Shown: one piece after another, positions 1 to 9,637 of the stretch
How the letters are laid out: each line of letters opens with the position of its first letter
How positions within the stretch are numbered: position 1 is the stretch's first letter
Assembly: GCA_016713275.1 (NCBI GenBank)
Contig: JADJPL010000003.1
Location: 434,001 to 498,000 of the forward strand
Length of the DNA: 64,000 nucleotides
DNA from: Haliscomenobacter sp.
GTDB taxonomy: Bacteria > Bacteroidota > Bacteroidia > Chitinophagales > Saprospiraceae
Direction: 5' to 3'
Notes under the pieces: model-generated
What the model saw: only the letters and a program-made list of their open reading frames with translations
Told to the model about the DNA's origin: nothing
Databases searched by the model: none
Program-made: the position numbers and the translations under genes

Positions 1-459
1 ATCCCCGATGGCCAGAATCTTGTCGCCCGGGCCCATTCCTGCCCGCTCGGCAGGCCCGCCGGGAAAGACGGAGACCACCACGACGGTGTCTTCCAGCATC
101 ATGAACTCAATCCCGATTCCTTCAAATTGGCCTTCCAGTTGTTCGGTCACCTGAGCCAGGTCGTCTGAGGGAATATAGGAAGAATGAGGATCCAACTGCC
201 TAAGGATGCTGGTGATGGCCTCGTCGACCAGTTTTTTTCGATCGACTTCATCGACGTATTTGGCTTCAATGTAGCGGATCAGCTCTTCCAGTTTATTGTG
301 TTCGGAGGCGGGCATTTGCCCGTTGATTCCCACCGAAGCGCTGGCGGCAGGTTTGCTCAGCCGGAGCCCTATGAAAATACCCAGCGCCAGGAAACCGGAA
401 AGCAAGAATGGCATCCAAACGAATCCCCGCGAGTGGTGTTGGGGTGCTTTAAGCGGCAT
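1..459 (-). CDS. S41-family carboxy-terminal processing protease (3' part outside window)
   Basis: I translated the leftward frame opening with ATG at 459-457; it stays open to base 1, giving the first 153 residues. A hydrophobic segment (about residues 16-32, MPFLLSGFLALGIFIG) is a signal anchor. The family hallmark LDPHSSYIP follows, then the start of a PDZ domain (GIGIEFMMLEDTVVVVSVFP, then GGPAERAGMGPGDKI). In S41/Ctp proteases the PDZ domain precedes the Ser-Lys catalytic domain, which would lie beyond the window. Such proteins cleave envelope proteins at or near their C-termini. The gene is divergent from the Lrp-like regulator across about 300 bp. The family call is firm, but the catalytic residues are not visible. 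Confidence 0.88.
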   Translation of the reverse strand, partial: MPLKAPQHHSRGFVWMPFLLSGFLALGIFIGLRLSKPAASASVGINGQMPASEHNKLEELIRYIEAKYVDEVDRKKLVDEAITSILRQLDPHSSYIPSDDLAQVTEQLEGQFEGIGIEFMMLEDTVVVVSVFPGGPAERAGMGPGDKILAIGD

Positions 460-765
460 ACAACTACAGGATTAACAGACGGGGTGAATAAAAAACAACT
501 TTTTTCCAGCCCAATGTTCGGAAAATTTGTAAAAATAAAACCACAAAACAAACAGGCAGTTGTTTGATTCCCTGATTTTTGATCCGATGTTCCTCCGGTT
601 TCATCGCGAGGCAGGATGAAAAAATCGATAGAATTTCAAAAATATCTCAAATTATTTCTATTTTCATAAACGACTAGGCAATTATATGCAAGACAATTGC
701 TTAATTGGCAAAATTGATCTGTTTGGAGAAAGCGCCTGCTGGCGCCTGTCAAAATAACCGCGCGT
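460..765. other. Divergent intergenic region between the S41 protease and the Lrp-like gene
   Basis: An AT-rich stretch without a convincing ORF, which should carry promoters for both flanking genes. A small GC hairpin (GCGCC-TGCT-GGCGC, 732-745) lies about 20 bp before the regulator start. AT-rich dyads such as AATTGCTTAATT lie near 690-705; autoregulatory Lrp-type sites are possible but unproven. Confidence 0.4.
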
Positions 766-1249
766 ATGGAAATGTATAAAAACGTTGAGATCGACAGCCT
801 GGACCGGCAAATCTTGTCCACCCTGATGCACAATGCCAAAATGCCCTATACGGAAATCGCCAAAAAGCTGTACGTTTCCGGCGGCACGATCCACGTGCGC
901 ATGAAAAAGCTGGAAGACGCGGGGGTGGTGAAAGGGTATAGCCTGGATATCGATTATGGAAAGATCGGGTACGACATCAGCGCCTTTCTGGGAATCTACC
1001 TCGATAAAAGCTCCCTGTATGATGAAGTAGCCAGAGAACTGGCTAAAATACCGGAGGTGGTGGAAGCCTATTACACGACCGGCCTGTACAGCATTTTTTA
1101 TCCGCATCATCTGCCGGGACACGAACCACCTGCGGGATATTCTACACGACAAGATCCAGAAAATTGGCGGGATACAACGCACCGAAACGTTCATCTCTCT
1201 GCAGGAAAGCATGAACCGCCCGTTGCAGATACTGGACGAAGAAAACTAG
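766..1249 (+). CDS. Lrp/AsnC-family transcriptional regulator (one frameshift in this sequence)
   Basis: The N-terminal helix-turn-helix (about residues 8-55, with LDRQILSTLMHNAKMPYTEI) and the start of the RAM ligand-binding domain are intact. After GLYSIF at about 1092 the frame goes wrong: a run of six T should be five. Removing one T restores IRIICRDTNHLRDILHDKI and a normal end (PLQILDEEN, stop 1247-1249), giving about 160 residues, the usual size. The protein would be a DNA-binding, effector-responsive regulator forming dimers or octamers. It is convergent with rpoD, with a short AGACGTAAG-type repeat between the two. The lesion is a homopolymer indel like many others here, so I favour an intact gene and a consensus error over a real pseudogene. 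Confidence 0.85.
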
Positions 1250-1333
1250 GTTAGACGTAAGAGGCTAGACGTAAGAAGTAAGGCAACAGTCCATTCCTTC
1301 TAACGTCTAACCTCTAATTTCTAGCGTCTAAAA
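1250..1333. repeat. Short (T)TAGACGTAAG-type repeats between convergent gene ends
   Basis: The 84 bp between the lrp-like stop and the rpoD stop carry near-repeats of TTAGACGTAAG on one side and their approximate complement (CTAACGTCTAACC) on the other, so the spacer can fold on itself. Related CTAACGT units form a clean array at 27555-27590. Confidence 0.6.
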
Positions 1334-2203
1334 TCACGCTCCCAGGTAGTTTTTCAGCAACTTGCTTCGGTTGGCGGAGCGCAGTTTGTTGATGGCTTTG
1401 TCTTTGATCTGGCGGACCCGTTCGCGGGTCAGGCCAAATTTTTCTCCAATATCTTCCAGCGACATGGGGTGTTCCACTCCGATGCCGAAGTAGAGTTTGA
1501 TCACGTCGCACTGGCGGTCGGTGAGGGTGCTGAGCGAGCGTTCGATTTCTCTGCGCAGCGATTCGTTGTAGTCGAGTTCCTGATCGGTGTTTGGGGTGCT
1601 GTTGTTTTCCAGGACATCGAGGAGGGAGTTGTCTTCGCCCTCCACAAAGGGAGCGTCCATGGATACGTGCCTGGCGGCTACGCCAAGGGTTGTTTCCACT
1701 TCCTCCGTGGGAATGTCCAGCAGTTCCGCCAGTTCTTCGGGAGAAGGTTCCCGTTCAAACTCCTGTTCCAGTTCGGAGAATGCTTTGTTGATTTTATTCA
1801 GAGAGCCCACTTTGTTCAGGGGCAGGCGGACGATCCGGGATTGTTCGGCCAGCGCCTGGAGGATGGACTGGCGAATCCACCACACGGCGTAGGAGATAAA
1901 TTTAAATCCTCGGGTTTCGTCAAATCGTTGGGCGGCTTTGATCAGGCCGAGATTGCCTTCGTTGATGAGATCGCTCAGGGAAAGACCTTGGTTTTGATAT
2001 TGCTTGGCAACGGAAACGACGAAGCGCAGGTTTGCTTTGGTCAGTTTTTCAAGGGCAGCCTGGTCGCCTTGTTTGATCCGTTTGGCCAGTTCCACTTCTT
2101 CTTCCGGCGTAAGCAAGTCCACCTTTCCGATCTCCTGCAGGTACTTTTCCAGGGACTGACTTTCGCGGTTGGTAATAGATTTGGTAATCTTGAGCTGTCT
2201 CAT
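1334..2203 (-). CDS. rpoD: Primary sigma factor RpoD/SigA
   Basis: 289 residues, the compact form of sigma-70 usual in Bacteroidota, without the long acidic N-terminal region. Region 1.2 is at the start (SLEKYLQEIGKVDLLTPEEE). Region 2 holds LRFVVSVAKQYQNQGLSLSD and GFKFISYAVWWIRQSI (-10 recognition and melting). Region 3 follows. Region 4 ends with SLEDIGEKFGLTRERVRQI, the -35-binding helix-turn-helix. It directs core RNA polymerase to housekeeping promoters, which here include the TAnnTTTG boxes noted elsewhere. The start is ATG at 2203 (MRQLKITKSI), matching the family N-terminus. Confidence 0.97.
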   Translation of the reverse strand: MRQLKITKSITNRESQSLEKYLQEIGKVDLLTPEEEVELAKRIKQGDQAALEKLTKANLRFVVSVAKQYQNQGLSLSDLINEGNLGLIKAAQRFDETRGFKFISYAVWWIRQSILQALAEQSRIVRLPLNKVGSLNKINKAFSELEQEFEREPSPEELAELLDIPTEEVETTLGVAARHVSMDAPFVEGEDNSLLDVLENNSTPNTDQELDYNESLRREIERSLSTLTDRQCDVIKLYFGIGVEHPMSLEDIGEKFGLTRERVRQIKDKAINKLRSANRSKLLKNYLGA

Positions 2204-2745
2204 GCAAAAAGCTGTTTTATACGCTGTAGTATATAAAAGTAATTGATTTCGATACAGGGGCTCTAAAGAAAAGGAAAGACGTGCGGATTCAAAAAAGAAC
2301 CGATTGGTGAAAAGAGTCGCTCCAATGCCATGTTGCTAAATCGCGTCGTTTCAGTTTCAGCGAACAAAAATACCGGTTTCACCGAAACCAGTCAAGTATA
2401 AAAAAACATGGCTCGCGAAAAAGTTTCATTGCAATAAACTCTTTTGGAAATAAAATGGGGAGTTTGGAATTGTCGGTTTTTTATTTTTTATTGCGCCCAG
2501 TACTGGGAAGTTTTTAATCTGCTCTGGCGGCTTTCCATTTTTTGGTATTGAAACTGGCGGCAAACTCAGGTTTGTTTTCAAAGGGGTTGACTTTCTTTTG
2601 ACGAATAGGATGCCTGCCCGGCATACATGCCTTAACCCATGGCGGTGAGCCATAGAGCGCATTTTGTTTGGGACTGCCTTGAAAAACCGTTTTTGAGACG
2701 GCCTCATGCCCAATCGCTTTTTGTTTATTGCCTAAAGAAATGCTT
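2204..2745. other. Long intergenic region upstream of rpoD and the START-like gene
   Basis: About 540 bp. It must contain the divergent promoters for rpoD (leftward) and the START-like gene (rightward). A leftward open frame (2798 to 2514, 94 codons, with SLGNKQKAIGHEAVSKTVF) has somewhat protein-like composition, but it begins inside the neighbouring gene and I recognise no family, so I do not call it as a gene. I see no RNA gene here. Confidence 0.4.
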
Positions 2746-3132
2746 ATGGAACGCGTTAGGATTAAGTTGGAATTCATTTTCCGTGCTTCTCCTACCATAC
2801 TTTATCAGTTCTTGACGACCCCTGCTTGCCTGGTTCGCTGGTTTTGCGATGAAGTAGACATTAACGGACATATCTACTCCTTTATCTGGGGGGGGATGAA
2901 CGAGGATGCCGAATTGATCGAGGATATCGAGGACGAGCTGGTCCGTTTCCGCTGGGCGGAAGCCGATTTTCCGAATTAATTTTTGGAATTCCACATTTAC
3001 GAATCTCCTGTTACCGGGGAAACGATCCTGGAGTTAACCGATTTTTGCGATGCCAACGAGGTCAAAGACCAAAAACAATACTGGGACACCCAGATCCAGC
3101 TTTTACAGAAAGAGACCGGTGGATTTGGCTAA
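2746..3132 (+). CDS. START-like/SRPBCC domain protein with an in-frame TAA
   Basis: The frame encodes ERVRIKLEFIFRASPTILYQ and then PACLVRWFCDEVDINGHIYS, matching the small START-like protein (about 128 residues) widespread in Bacteroidota; its function is unknown. An in-frame TAA at 2977-2979 interrupts it, but the same frame continues with FLEFHIYESPVTGETILELT up to a natural stop at 3130-3132. A single base change (GAA to TAA) would explain this, because family members have an acidic residue just before the Y/F-LEF motif. I chose ATG 2746 because relatives start ME-K/R-V; ATGs at 2728 and 2740 are also in frame. It is either a recent nonsense mutation or a sequencing error. Confidence 0.75.
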
Positions 3133-3176
3133 CCTTGGCCTGCTCTTTTGCTTGGTCCTTTTGAACTTCCGAGCCC

Positions 3177-5879
3177 ATGATGCGCATTGTATTTGGATTG
3201 AGTTTTGACCGTTCCGGGCCGATGCACGGCCAATCGGGAACAGGAGGGGTATTATATGCAGGCCCTGCCCGCTTTTTGCAGGTCATGGAGCATGCCCTGG
3301 GGCTGGGGTGGGGAAAACCGGGCGAAGAGTACCTGCGCATCGAACAATACCGCCAACTCCTCCGGGAAACCCTCCAGGAAAATCCGGAGACTTTTTTCAG
3401 GGCTTCCTTTGGAGCCGACCAGTTTGCCACCGCTGCCGAGCTCCTCTCCCGGCGGGACGAACTGGTTCTGGCCGGCTTTGATTTTTCCATTGACGGGGAA
3501 GGGATTCCGGACAGGCTAAAGGTGCTCGCCGGGCTTAAACGCCGGGAATCGGGCCTGGAGACGGGTATGGCCGACCGCCTGGAAGCGCTGTACCAAGCGG
3601 TGCAATCCCGAAGACAACCGTTTGAGGCGATCGAAGTCCAGGAACCTGCTCATCTGCTTCCGCCTTTCTGGGAGCGGCTGTTTACCCGCCTCGAAAAAAA
3701 CGGGACCGCTATCCGATATGGCTTGCCGGAATATCCTCAGCCGGCCCCCTGTACCGATCTGGGGTTGTTCCAGCAGCGGATCGGCTTTTCGGAAGCCGGC
3801 GGCAAGGTGGCAGCGTCGGCGGATGGCTCCCTCGTCTTGCTCAAAGGCCGCAGGGATACCGATCTGGCCGCTTTTGTGGCGAAGTGGCTCCGCGAAGAAC
3901 CCAAAAACGAAGCCGGCTTTTTGCTGTCCGAAACATCCAGGTCTTTGGACAATGCCCTGGTTCGCGAGGGCATGCCCAGTCTGGGGGTCCAGTCTGCTTC
4001 CCTCGCCAGGCCGGCATTGCAGGTGCTGAAGCTGATTTCCGTTTTTCTCTGGAACCCACTGGATCCGTTCAAGGTGCTGGAGTTCGTTTCTCTGGCGTTG
4101 AAGCCTTTGGAAGAAGAACTGGCTGCCCGCATTGCCCAGCACATGGCGCAAACTCCGGGTATTCTCAGCGATAGCTGGTTTGCCATGCTAAGCCAATATT
4201 TTCGGGATATGGAGTCCAGGCCCCGGCCTGCTTCCAGCCCGGGCGTGGAGGAGATCCGGCGTCAATACCGCTTCTGGTTCGAACGCAAGCGGTACGACAT
4301 CAATGAAACAGCGCCTAAATCGGAGGCCCTGGAAATGTATCGCTACCTCGCTCAATGGGCCATGAAAGCCCACGAGCGGGGAGAAGGAGGGGCTTCCCTC
4401 CTTACGCTGGGCGCTCAGGCTTCCCGAATCGTGGAGCTTCTGGACGCGCTGCCAGAGGATCGCCTCACCCGGCTTGATCTGGAACGGATCGTGCGCACTA
4501 TCTTCGAAGCGGCGCCCCTGCAATTGCGCGACCGGGAGGCGGGGAGCGCGCCTTATGTTCAGCAGGCAGGCGCCCTGGATGCCCCGGTAGATACCCTGAT
4601 TTGGTGGTATTTTGGACAATCCGAACCCGATTTCTTCTTCTCCAGATGGTCCAAAGAGGAACGAAGCTGGCTGGAGACGCAAAACGTCCGCCTCCTTAGC
4701 CCGGAGCGGCAAAACGGGTTGCTGATCTGGCAGCGCAAACGGCCTGTCCTCCTCACCCGTACGCGCCTGATCCTGGTCCTGCCGTCTACGGCGGAAGGAA
4801 AGGACGTTCAGCCCCATCCCTTAATCGGGGATCTGGAGGCTTGTTTTTACACGCTGTCCCCGCTGATACTGGATATCGACCATCCTCCGGAGGGGCTATC
4901 CTCTTTGCTGCAAAACATTCCCGCCAAAAACCGGCTTTCGCCCAGAAGGCTTGGCGCCCCTTCCCCTTTCATCGAACTGCGCGCAGGCGAAACCCTTCAG
5001 TCACGCGACGCAGAGACCTTCAGCAGCCTGGAAACCCTGCTGTACTATCCCTATCAATGGGCATTCCGGTACAAGCTCCAACTAAAAAAATCGGCTATCC
5101 TCAGCATCGTTCCCAACCAAACCTTATTCGGGAACCTGGCCCACCGGCTGTTCGAGGCGCTTTTCCAGGAAAAGGATTTATTGACATGGACCAAACCGCA
5201 GGTCGAGGGATTCATCGAGGCGATGTGCCCTGATTTGTTAGCCAAAGAAGGCGCGGTGCTCCTCCTGTATGGCAGGGAACCGGAGCGCGTGCAATTGATC
5301 AACCGGGTTCAATACGCTGCCTGGAGCCTCGTGGATCTGCTTCAGCGCAACGGCTGGCAAGTCGAGGCTTCCGAACTTCCTTTGTCCGGCGCGTTTTCAG
5401 GCCTTCAAATCGACGGCAGAGCCGATCTGGTCCTCCGCCGCGGACTTGAGCTGGCTGTAGTCGACCTCAAATGGCGGGGCGGGGCTAAAAGAGAAACGAG
5501 CATCCGGAACGAGGAGGATCTGCAATTGGTCTTGTATAGCTTCTTGCTCGGCAGCCAGGGCGCCAAGGTACATGCCGCTTATTTCATCATGGAAAACGGC
5601 CGGATGATCGCCCGAAATCACGCCGCGTTTAAAGGCATCAACGCCGTCAGTCCCCAGGCAGATCACGAAGAAGTTCAATCCCGTATTCTTCAACGCATGG
5701 AAGCGACGCTGAAGTGGCGCATGGAGCAATTGGCTATCGGCCGCATCGAAGTGCGTTGCGCTCAGACCCGGCAAGCCCTGGAGCGCCATTATGAGGAAAG
5801 TTTGCTGGACCTTCTGGAAATGCGTATCTCGGATGCCCCCTACGACGATTACCGGGTGCTGATTAACCTGGCCGATTGA
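3177..5879 (+). CDS. PD-(D/E)XK nuclease-family protein, AddB-like
   Basis: 900 residues. The C-terminal third carries a RecB-type nuclease fold: a histidine motif (LFGNLAHRLFEALF), the metal-binding aspartate (DGRADLVLRR), the D-x-K pair (AVVDLKWRGG) and the Q/Y motif (LQLVLYSFLLG). The middle region (SLARPALQVLKLISVFLWNP, then FKVLEFVSLALKP) resembles the inactivated helicase part of AddB/RexB subunits. I find no Walker A motif and no cysteine iron-sulfur motif in the nuclease domain. A role in DNA end processing with a helicase partner is inferred from the family; no addA-like gene is visible in the window. ATG codons at 3177 and 3180 are alternative starts. Confidence 0.8.
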   Translation: MMRIVFGLSFDRSGPMHGQSGTGGVLYAGPARFLQVMEHALGLGWGKPGEEYLRIEQYRQLLRETLQENPETFFRASFGADQFATAAELLSRRDELVLAGFDFSIDGEGIPDRLKVLAGLKRRESGLETGMADRLEALYQAVQSRRQPFEAIEVQEPAHLLPPFWERLFTRLEKNGTAIRYGLPEYPQPAPCTDLGLFQQRIGFSEAGGKVAASADGSLVLLKGRRDTDLAAFVAKWLREEPKNEAGFLLSETSRSLDNALVREGMPSLGVQSASLARPALQVLKLISVFLWNPLDPFKVLEFVSLALKPLEEELAARIAQHMAQTPGILSDSWFAMLSQYFRDMESRPRPASSPGVEEIRRQYRFWFERKRYDINETAPKSEALEMYRYLAQWAMKAHERGEGGASLLTLGAQASRIVELLDALPEDRLTRLDLERIVRTIFEAAPLQLRDREAGSAPYVQQAGALDAPVDTLIWWYFGQSEPDFFFSRWSKEERSWLETQNVRLLSPERQNGLLIWQRKRPVLLTRTRLILVLPSTAEGKDVQPHPLIGDLEACFYTLSPLILDIDHPPEGLSSLLQNIPAKNRLSPRRLGAPSPFIELRAGETLQSRDAETFSSLETLLYYPYQWAFRYKLQLKKSAILSIVPNQTLFGNLAHRLFEALFQEKDLLTWTKPQVEGFIEAMCPDLLAKEGAVLLLYGREPERVQLINRVQYAAWSLVDLLQRNGWQVEASELPLSGAFSGLQIDGRADLVLRRGLELAVVDLKWRGGAKRETSIRNEEDLQLVLYSFLLGSQGAKVHAAYFIMENGRMIARNHAAFKGINAVSPQADHEEVQSRILQRMEATLKWRMEQLAIGRIEVRCAQTRQALERHYEESLLDLLEMRISDAPYDDYRVLINLAD

Positions 5880-5983
5880 TTTTGTTGTCTGAATGACAGA
5901 ATAGGTTGAACCATTGAAATACAATTGGCATTTACTCCATTTAATTGTTGAAAAGAGAAAAATTGCTTTTAAATCGTTATCCT

Positions 5984-8900
5984 ATGTTTCGTATTGTCGC
6001 GCTTGTGGGGGTTATGGTTTTCCAGGGGCTGGTTTTTTCGGATATCCTGGCGCAGGAATTGAATCCGGGGTCCATCGATGCCGGCTTATTGTCGGAAATC
6101 AGAAACAGCCCCGAAGAAACATTTCACGAAGTGTTTATTGTGCTGAAAGACCGGGTGAATACGGAAGCTTTTACAGCTGATTTCCTGAGGTCCAGCGATT
6201 CCAGGGCGCAGCAGACAGCCCGGATGCTGGAGGCGCTGCAAACCAAAGCCCGGGCCACTCAGGCGCCCGTGCTGGAGCATATCCGCATGTCCGGGGATGC
6301 TGATCAGAGCCAAGTGATTCCGTATTGGATCGCCAATATGGTCTTTGTCCGCGCGAAGAAAGCGTTAATCGCGGAGCTGAGCCAACGAGCGGATGTTTCG
6401 TGGATTGAAAAAAACGAAATTCTGGAGCACGAAGGGGTTTCCGCTGCTGCTCCGCCAGCTCCTCCGTTACCTAACGGGCGCGAACCAGGGCTTACAGCGA
6501 TCAATGCGCCCGCGCTTTGGGCGCTGGGATACACCGGCTACGGGCGTAAAATCCTTATTGTGGACAGCGGTCAGGACCCCAACCACCCCGCCTTGCAAAG
6601 CCAGTTTGCCTATAATTACCTGCCGCTTACCAGCGCCTACCTGAGTTCCAGCCTGCCGGATTATTGCGATCCGCACGGAACGGGTGTGGCTAGTGCTGCC
6701 GTAGGTCTGGATCCGCTGACGAGAGATACGCTCGGCGTGGCATTCAACGCTCAGTGGATTGGCGCTCCCATCAGTAACCTCCAGAACACAGAGACCAATG
6801 AGCGGTGCGTCTACAAAGGATCGGTAAAAGACGTGGCCGGCGCGCTCCAATGGGCGCTGAACCCGGATGGCAATACGTCCACGAACGATGTCCCCGACGT
6901 CATCAATAACTCCTACGGAAGGACGCTGAGCTCCGTTTCGGAGTGTTCTCAAGTGTGGCCCGACTTGTTCAGGTCGCTGGATGCCGCCGGCATCGTTGTA
7001 GTTTTTGCGGCGGGGAATGAAGGCCCGGACCCGGGGTCGACCAATTTGCAGGCCTCGATCAGCGTAAATGACGTCACCCCGTTATCTGTTGGAGCGATTA
7101 ATTCCTCCACAAAGGCGGTAGCGGATTTTTCGGGCAGAGGGCCCTCGCTTTGCTCCAATTTTCTCGAGCCGGCTTTGGATATCAAGCCGGAGGTAGTGGC
7201 GCCCGGGGTACGCATTCGCGTAGCCACCACCGGGAAGGCTCTTTACGAGACGGTAGATGGAACTTCCTTCGCTGCGCCGTATGTCGCCGGAGCGGTATTG
7301 CTGCTCAAAGAAGCGTTCCCGTATCTGAGCGGCAGGGAAATTGCCCGGGCGCTTTACCAATCGGCCGTGGATCTGGGGGCTGCCGGAGAAGACAACGCGT
7401 ACGGGAAGGGCCTGATCGACGTCCTGGCTGCCTTCAATTACCTGAAGGGCAAAGGGTACCAACCGATTGCTCCGGCTGCGGCTCAGGTAGATGTGGCCAA
7501 TCTCAGCGCATCGCCCCGCCTGCTCAACTGCGGCGGGAAAGCCTTTCTGGAAGTGGTTTTCCGGAACCTGGGAACCGAAACGGTCAATGCCCTGGATATC
7601 GTTGTTCGCAGGGAATTTACCGCTACCCCTATTTTTACGGGCAAGTGGACAGGCGCCCTGGCGCCAGGAGGCACGTCTTCTTATATGATCCCGGAATTTT
7701 CAGCTTCGTTCGGCACTTATGCCGTAGAAGTGGAGCTGAAAAACCCCAATGGCAAAGAGGACCAGCGCCCGTTGAACAACCAGTTGAAAAAGAAAATCAA
7801 CGTAAGCCCTCAGCCGCTGCTGCCTTCCGTAACCCAGGCCTTGTCTTCCGTATGTTCCGGGGGCCGCAACCTGATCGCTTCGAACTACGACGGCGACGGC
7901 GTCCTGCGGTGGTATAACCGGGCGGAAGGGGGCGCCTCCTTGGCTCAGGGGCTGAGCTTTTACATCGGTCCGCTTACCCAGGATACCACTTTTTACGCCG
8001 AACTTCGTTTTAACAAAAAAGCGGGAAAACCCGATAACCTGAGCGGAGAAACCGGGCTCTCCGATGCTTCCACCGGCGGATTGCTCTTCGATTGCCTCGC
8101 GCCGTTTACCCTCAAAACCGTCCTGGTTTACGCCGACGTGGCCGGCCCCCGGAACGTGCGCCTCAAGCGGCCCGACGGCTCGATCCAGCAGCGCCTGGTC
8201 AACGTCTCCAAAGCAGGCGCCAACCGGGTTACCCTGGATTTCACCATCGAACCCGGCGATGGCTATGTGTTGGATATCTCCCTGGGTAAAGAACTGTACA
8301 TCAGCCGCACCGGAACGGAATTCCCCTATCAGATCCCCGGGGTTTTGCGAATCGAAGGATCGGAAAATATCAATCCTACGTACTATTCTTTCTTTTACGA
8401 TTGGGAAATCGAATATAATTATCCCTGCGGCCGCCTTCCGGTACGGGTCGACGTAGAGGCGGCGGCACAAGGGGTAAAGGCATCCTTTACCGGCCCTGGC
8501 AGCGCCCTGCCGTTGTCGAATGGAGAGGCCAGTGTTACCTTCCAAAACACCTCCACCGGGGCTGCTATCTATTCCTGGAATTTCGGCGATGGGAATACGA
8601 GTACGGAAACCAATCCGGTCCATACCTACCGCAGCGCCGGTAAATTTCAGGTGGTCCTGACGGCTTCCAATGGCGGAATCTGTTCGGATATTGCCTTGAA
8701 TACGGTGGAAATCGGGTCGGTTACCGGAATCGATGGCCCCGCCGATTTGGACACCCGCATCTCCGTGTTCCCCAACCCGGACAGGGGAGAGGTGTCCCTG
8801 ACCCTGACCCTGGATCGCGTGCAACGCGTGTGGCTGGTATTGAGCGACGTGCTGGGCCGGACGGTCCGCACCTGGGATCTGGGTCAAGTACAGGAACGGC

Positions 8901-9001
8901 AAACCGCATTGGATTGTACCGGCCTGCAGGCCGGTTCCTACCAACTGACGATCATGGGACCAGGTTTTCGCCACGCGAAACGATTGGTGTTAATGGATTA
9001 A
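5984..9001 (+). CDS. S8 subtilisin-like serine peptidase with PKD domain and T9SS sorting domain
   Basis: A secreted multidomain protein. An N-terminal signal peptide (MFRIVALVGVMVFQGLVFSD) precedes the catalytic domain with Asp (ILIVDSGQDPNHPAL), His (DPHGTGVASAAVG), the oxyanion region (FAAGNEGP) and Ser (GTSFAAPYVAGA). Beta-sandwich modules follow: a CARDB-like segment (VVFRNLGTETVNALDIVV), an Ig-like segment, and a PKD domain (YSWNFGDGNTSTETNPVHTY). The end (VFPNPDRGEVSLTL, then GLQAGSYQL) is the type A C-terminal domain recognised by the type IX secretion system, so it is probably surface-anchored or released. An upstream in-frame TTG at 5945 exists, but the signal peptide favours ATG 5984. 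About 1005 residues. Confidence 0.92.
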   Translation: MFRIVALVGVMVFQGLVFSDILAQELNPGSIDAGLLSEIRNSPEETFHEVFIVLKDRVNTEAFTADFLRSSDSRAQQTARMLEALQTKARATQAPVLEHIRMSGDADQSQVIPYWIANMVFVRAKKALIAELSQRADVSWIEKNEILEHEGVSAAAPPAPPLPNGREPGLTAINAPALWALGYTGYGRKILIVDSGQDPNHPALQSQFAYNYLPLTSAYLSSSLPDYCDPHGTGVASAAVGLDPLTRDTLGVAFNAQWIGAPISNLQNTETNERCVYKGSVKDVAGALQWALNPDGNTSTNDVPDVINNSYGRTLSSVSECSQVWPDLFRSLDAAGIVVVFAAGNEGPDPGSTNLQASISVNDVTPLSVGAINSSTKAVADFSGRGPSLCSNFLEPALDIKPEVVAPGVRIRVATTGKALYETVDGTSFAAPYVAGAVLLLKEAFPYLSGREIARALYQSAVDLGAAGEDNAYGKGLIDVLAAFNYLKGKGYQPIAPAAAQVDVANLSASPRLLNCGGKAFLEVVFRNLGTETVNALDIVVRREFTATPIFTGKWTGALAPGGTSSYMIPEFSASFGTYAVEVELKNPNGKEDQRPLNNQLKKKINVSPQPLLPSVTQALSSVCSGGRNLIASNYDGDGVLRWYNRAEGGASLAQGLSFYIGPLTQDTTFYAELRFNKKAGKPDNLSGETGLSDASTGGLLFDCLAPFTLKTVLVYADVAGPRNVRLKRPDGSIQQRLVNVSKAGANRVTLDFTIEPGDGYVLDISLGKELYISRTGTEFPYQIPGVLRIEGSENINPTYYSFFYDWEIEYNYPCGRLPVRVDVEAAAQGVKASFTGPGSALPLSNGEASVTFQNTSTGAAIYSWNFGDGNTSTETNPVHTYRSAGKFQVVLTASNGGICSDIALNTVEIGSVTGIDGPADLDTRISVFPNPDRGEVSLTLTLDRVQRVWLVLSDVLGRTVRTWDLGQVQERQTALDCTGLQAGSYQLTIMGPGFRHAKRLVLMD

Positions 9002-9026
9002 ATAGGCTTTTAAATTACGGTGTACT

Positions 9027-9392
9027 ATGTCTTACCTGGAAGATCCCCGCGTATTTTTCGCTGGAGAGCGCACGCTTTTCGCATGGGTTCGAACCGGCCT
9101 GGCGCTCACGGCGATGGGGCTGGCCATTTCAAGGTACCAGTTGTTCCTCGCCACCTTCCGGCACGAACCAATGGAGTTGGTGAAAACGCATGCTTCCTTT
9201 TACCTCGGAATGGGGTTTGTCCTGATTGGCTGGTTGTGTATGGTCATTCCTACGTTCCAATTCCGGGCATTTTTCCGGAGCCTGGATACGAAAGAACATC
9301 CTCCGAAGTACCGCATCTATTCCTCGGTGTATGTCGGGCTCGCGCTCAGCCTGCTGGTTGGATTGTTGATGGGGTTTTTGGTTTTTGAATAG
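9027..9392 (+). CDS. DUF202 (YidH-type) small membrane protein
   Basis: 121 residues with the DUF202 signature near the N-terminus (FFAGERTLFAWVRTGLALTA). It has three hydrophobic segments (about residues 18-40, 62-80 and 98-120). The molecular function of this family is not established. It follows the subtilase by 25 bp and may be read from the same transcript. No lesions are visible. Confidence 0.85.
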   Translation: MSYLEDPRVFFAGERTLFAWVRTGLALTAMGLAISRYQLFLATFRHEPMELVKTHASFYLGMGFVLIGWLCMVIPTFQFRAFFRSLDTKEHPPKYRIYSSVYVGLALSLLVGLLMGFLVFE

Positions 9393-9475
9393 GAGGGTGC
9401 GGGCAGAAAATGGCCTGGGTTAATCCGCGCCGATTTTCGTTGTGATACGGGAAAAAATTATTTTTTTAAAAGCCC

Positions 9476-9506
9476 TTGACTTCTATCTTTCTATTTCATA
9501 CCTTTG
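9476..9506 (+). promoter_or_regulatory. Bacteroidota-type promoter of the initiator tRNA
   Basis: TTGAC at 9476-9480 (-33 element) is followed after 18 bp by TACCTTTG at 9499-9506, an exact TAnnTTTG -7 box. The tRNA begins 13 bp downstream. This is the cleanest promoter in the window. Confidence 0.8.
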
Positions 9507-9518
9507 CACTCACAAAAT

Positions 9519-9591
<73 letters not shown>

Positions 9592-9600
9592 CAAAGAGAA

Positions 9601-9637
9601 GTGCCCGTTGTCATTAAATGAACAATGGGCATTTTTT
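9601..9637 (+). terminator. Intrinsic terminator of the tRNA
   Basis: An 11-bp stem (GTGCCCGTTGT with ACAATGGGCAT, allowing G-U pairs) and a 10-base loop are followed by six T. The hairpin is copied, with minor changes, in nearly every downstream repeat unit; the copy in the 80-bp unit has a damaged left arm. Confidence 0.85.

Noticed and set aside
2514..2798. Leftward 94-codon frame upstream of rpoD
   Set aside because: Somewhat protein-like, but it starts inside the START-like gene, has no recognised family and lies in the promoter region.
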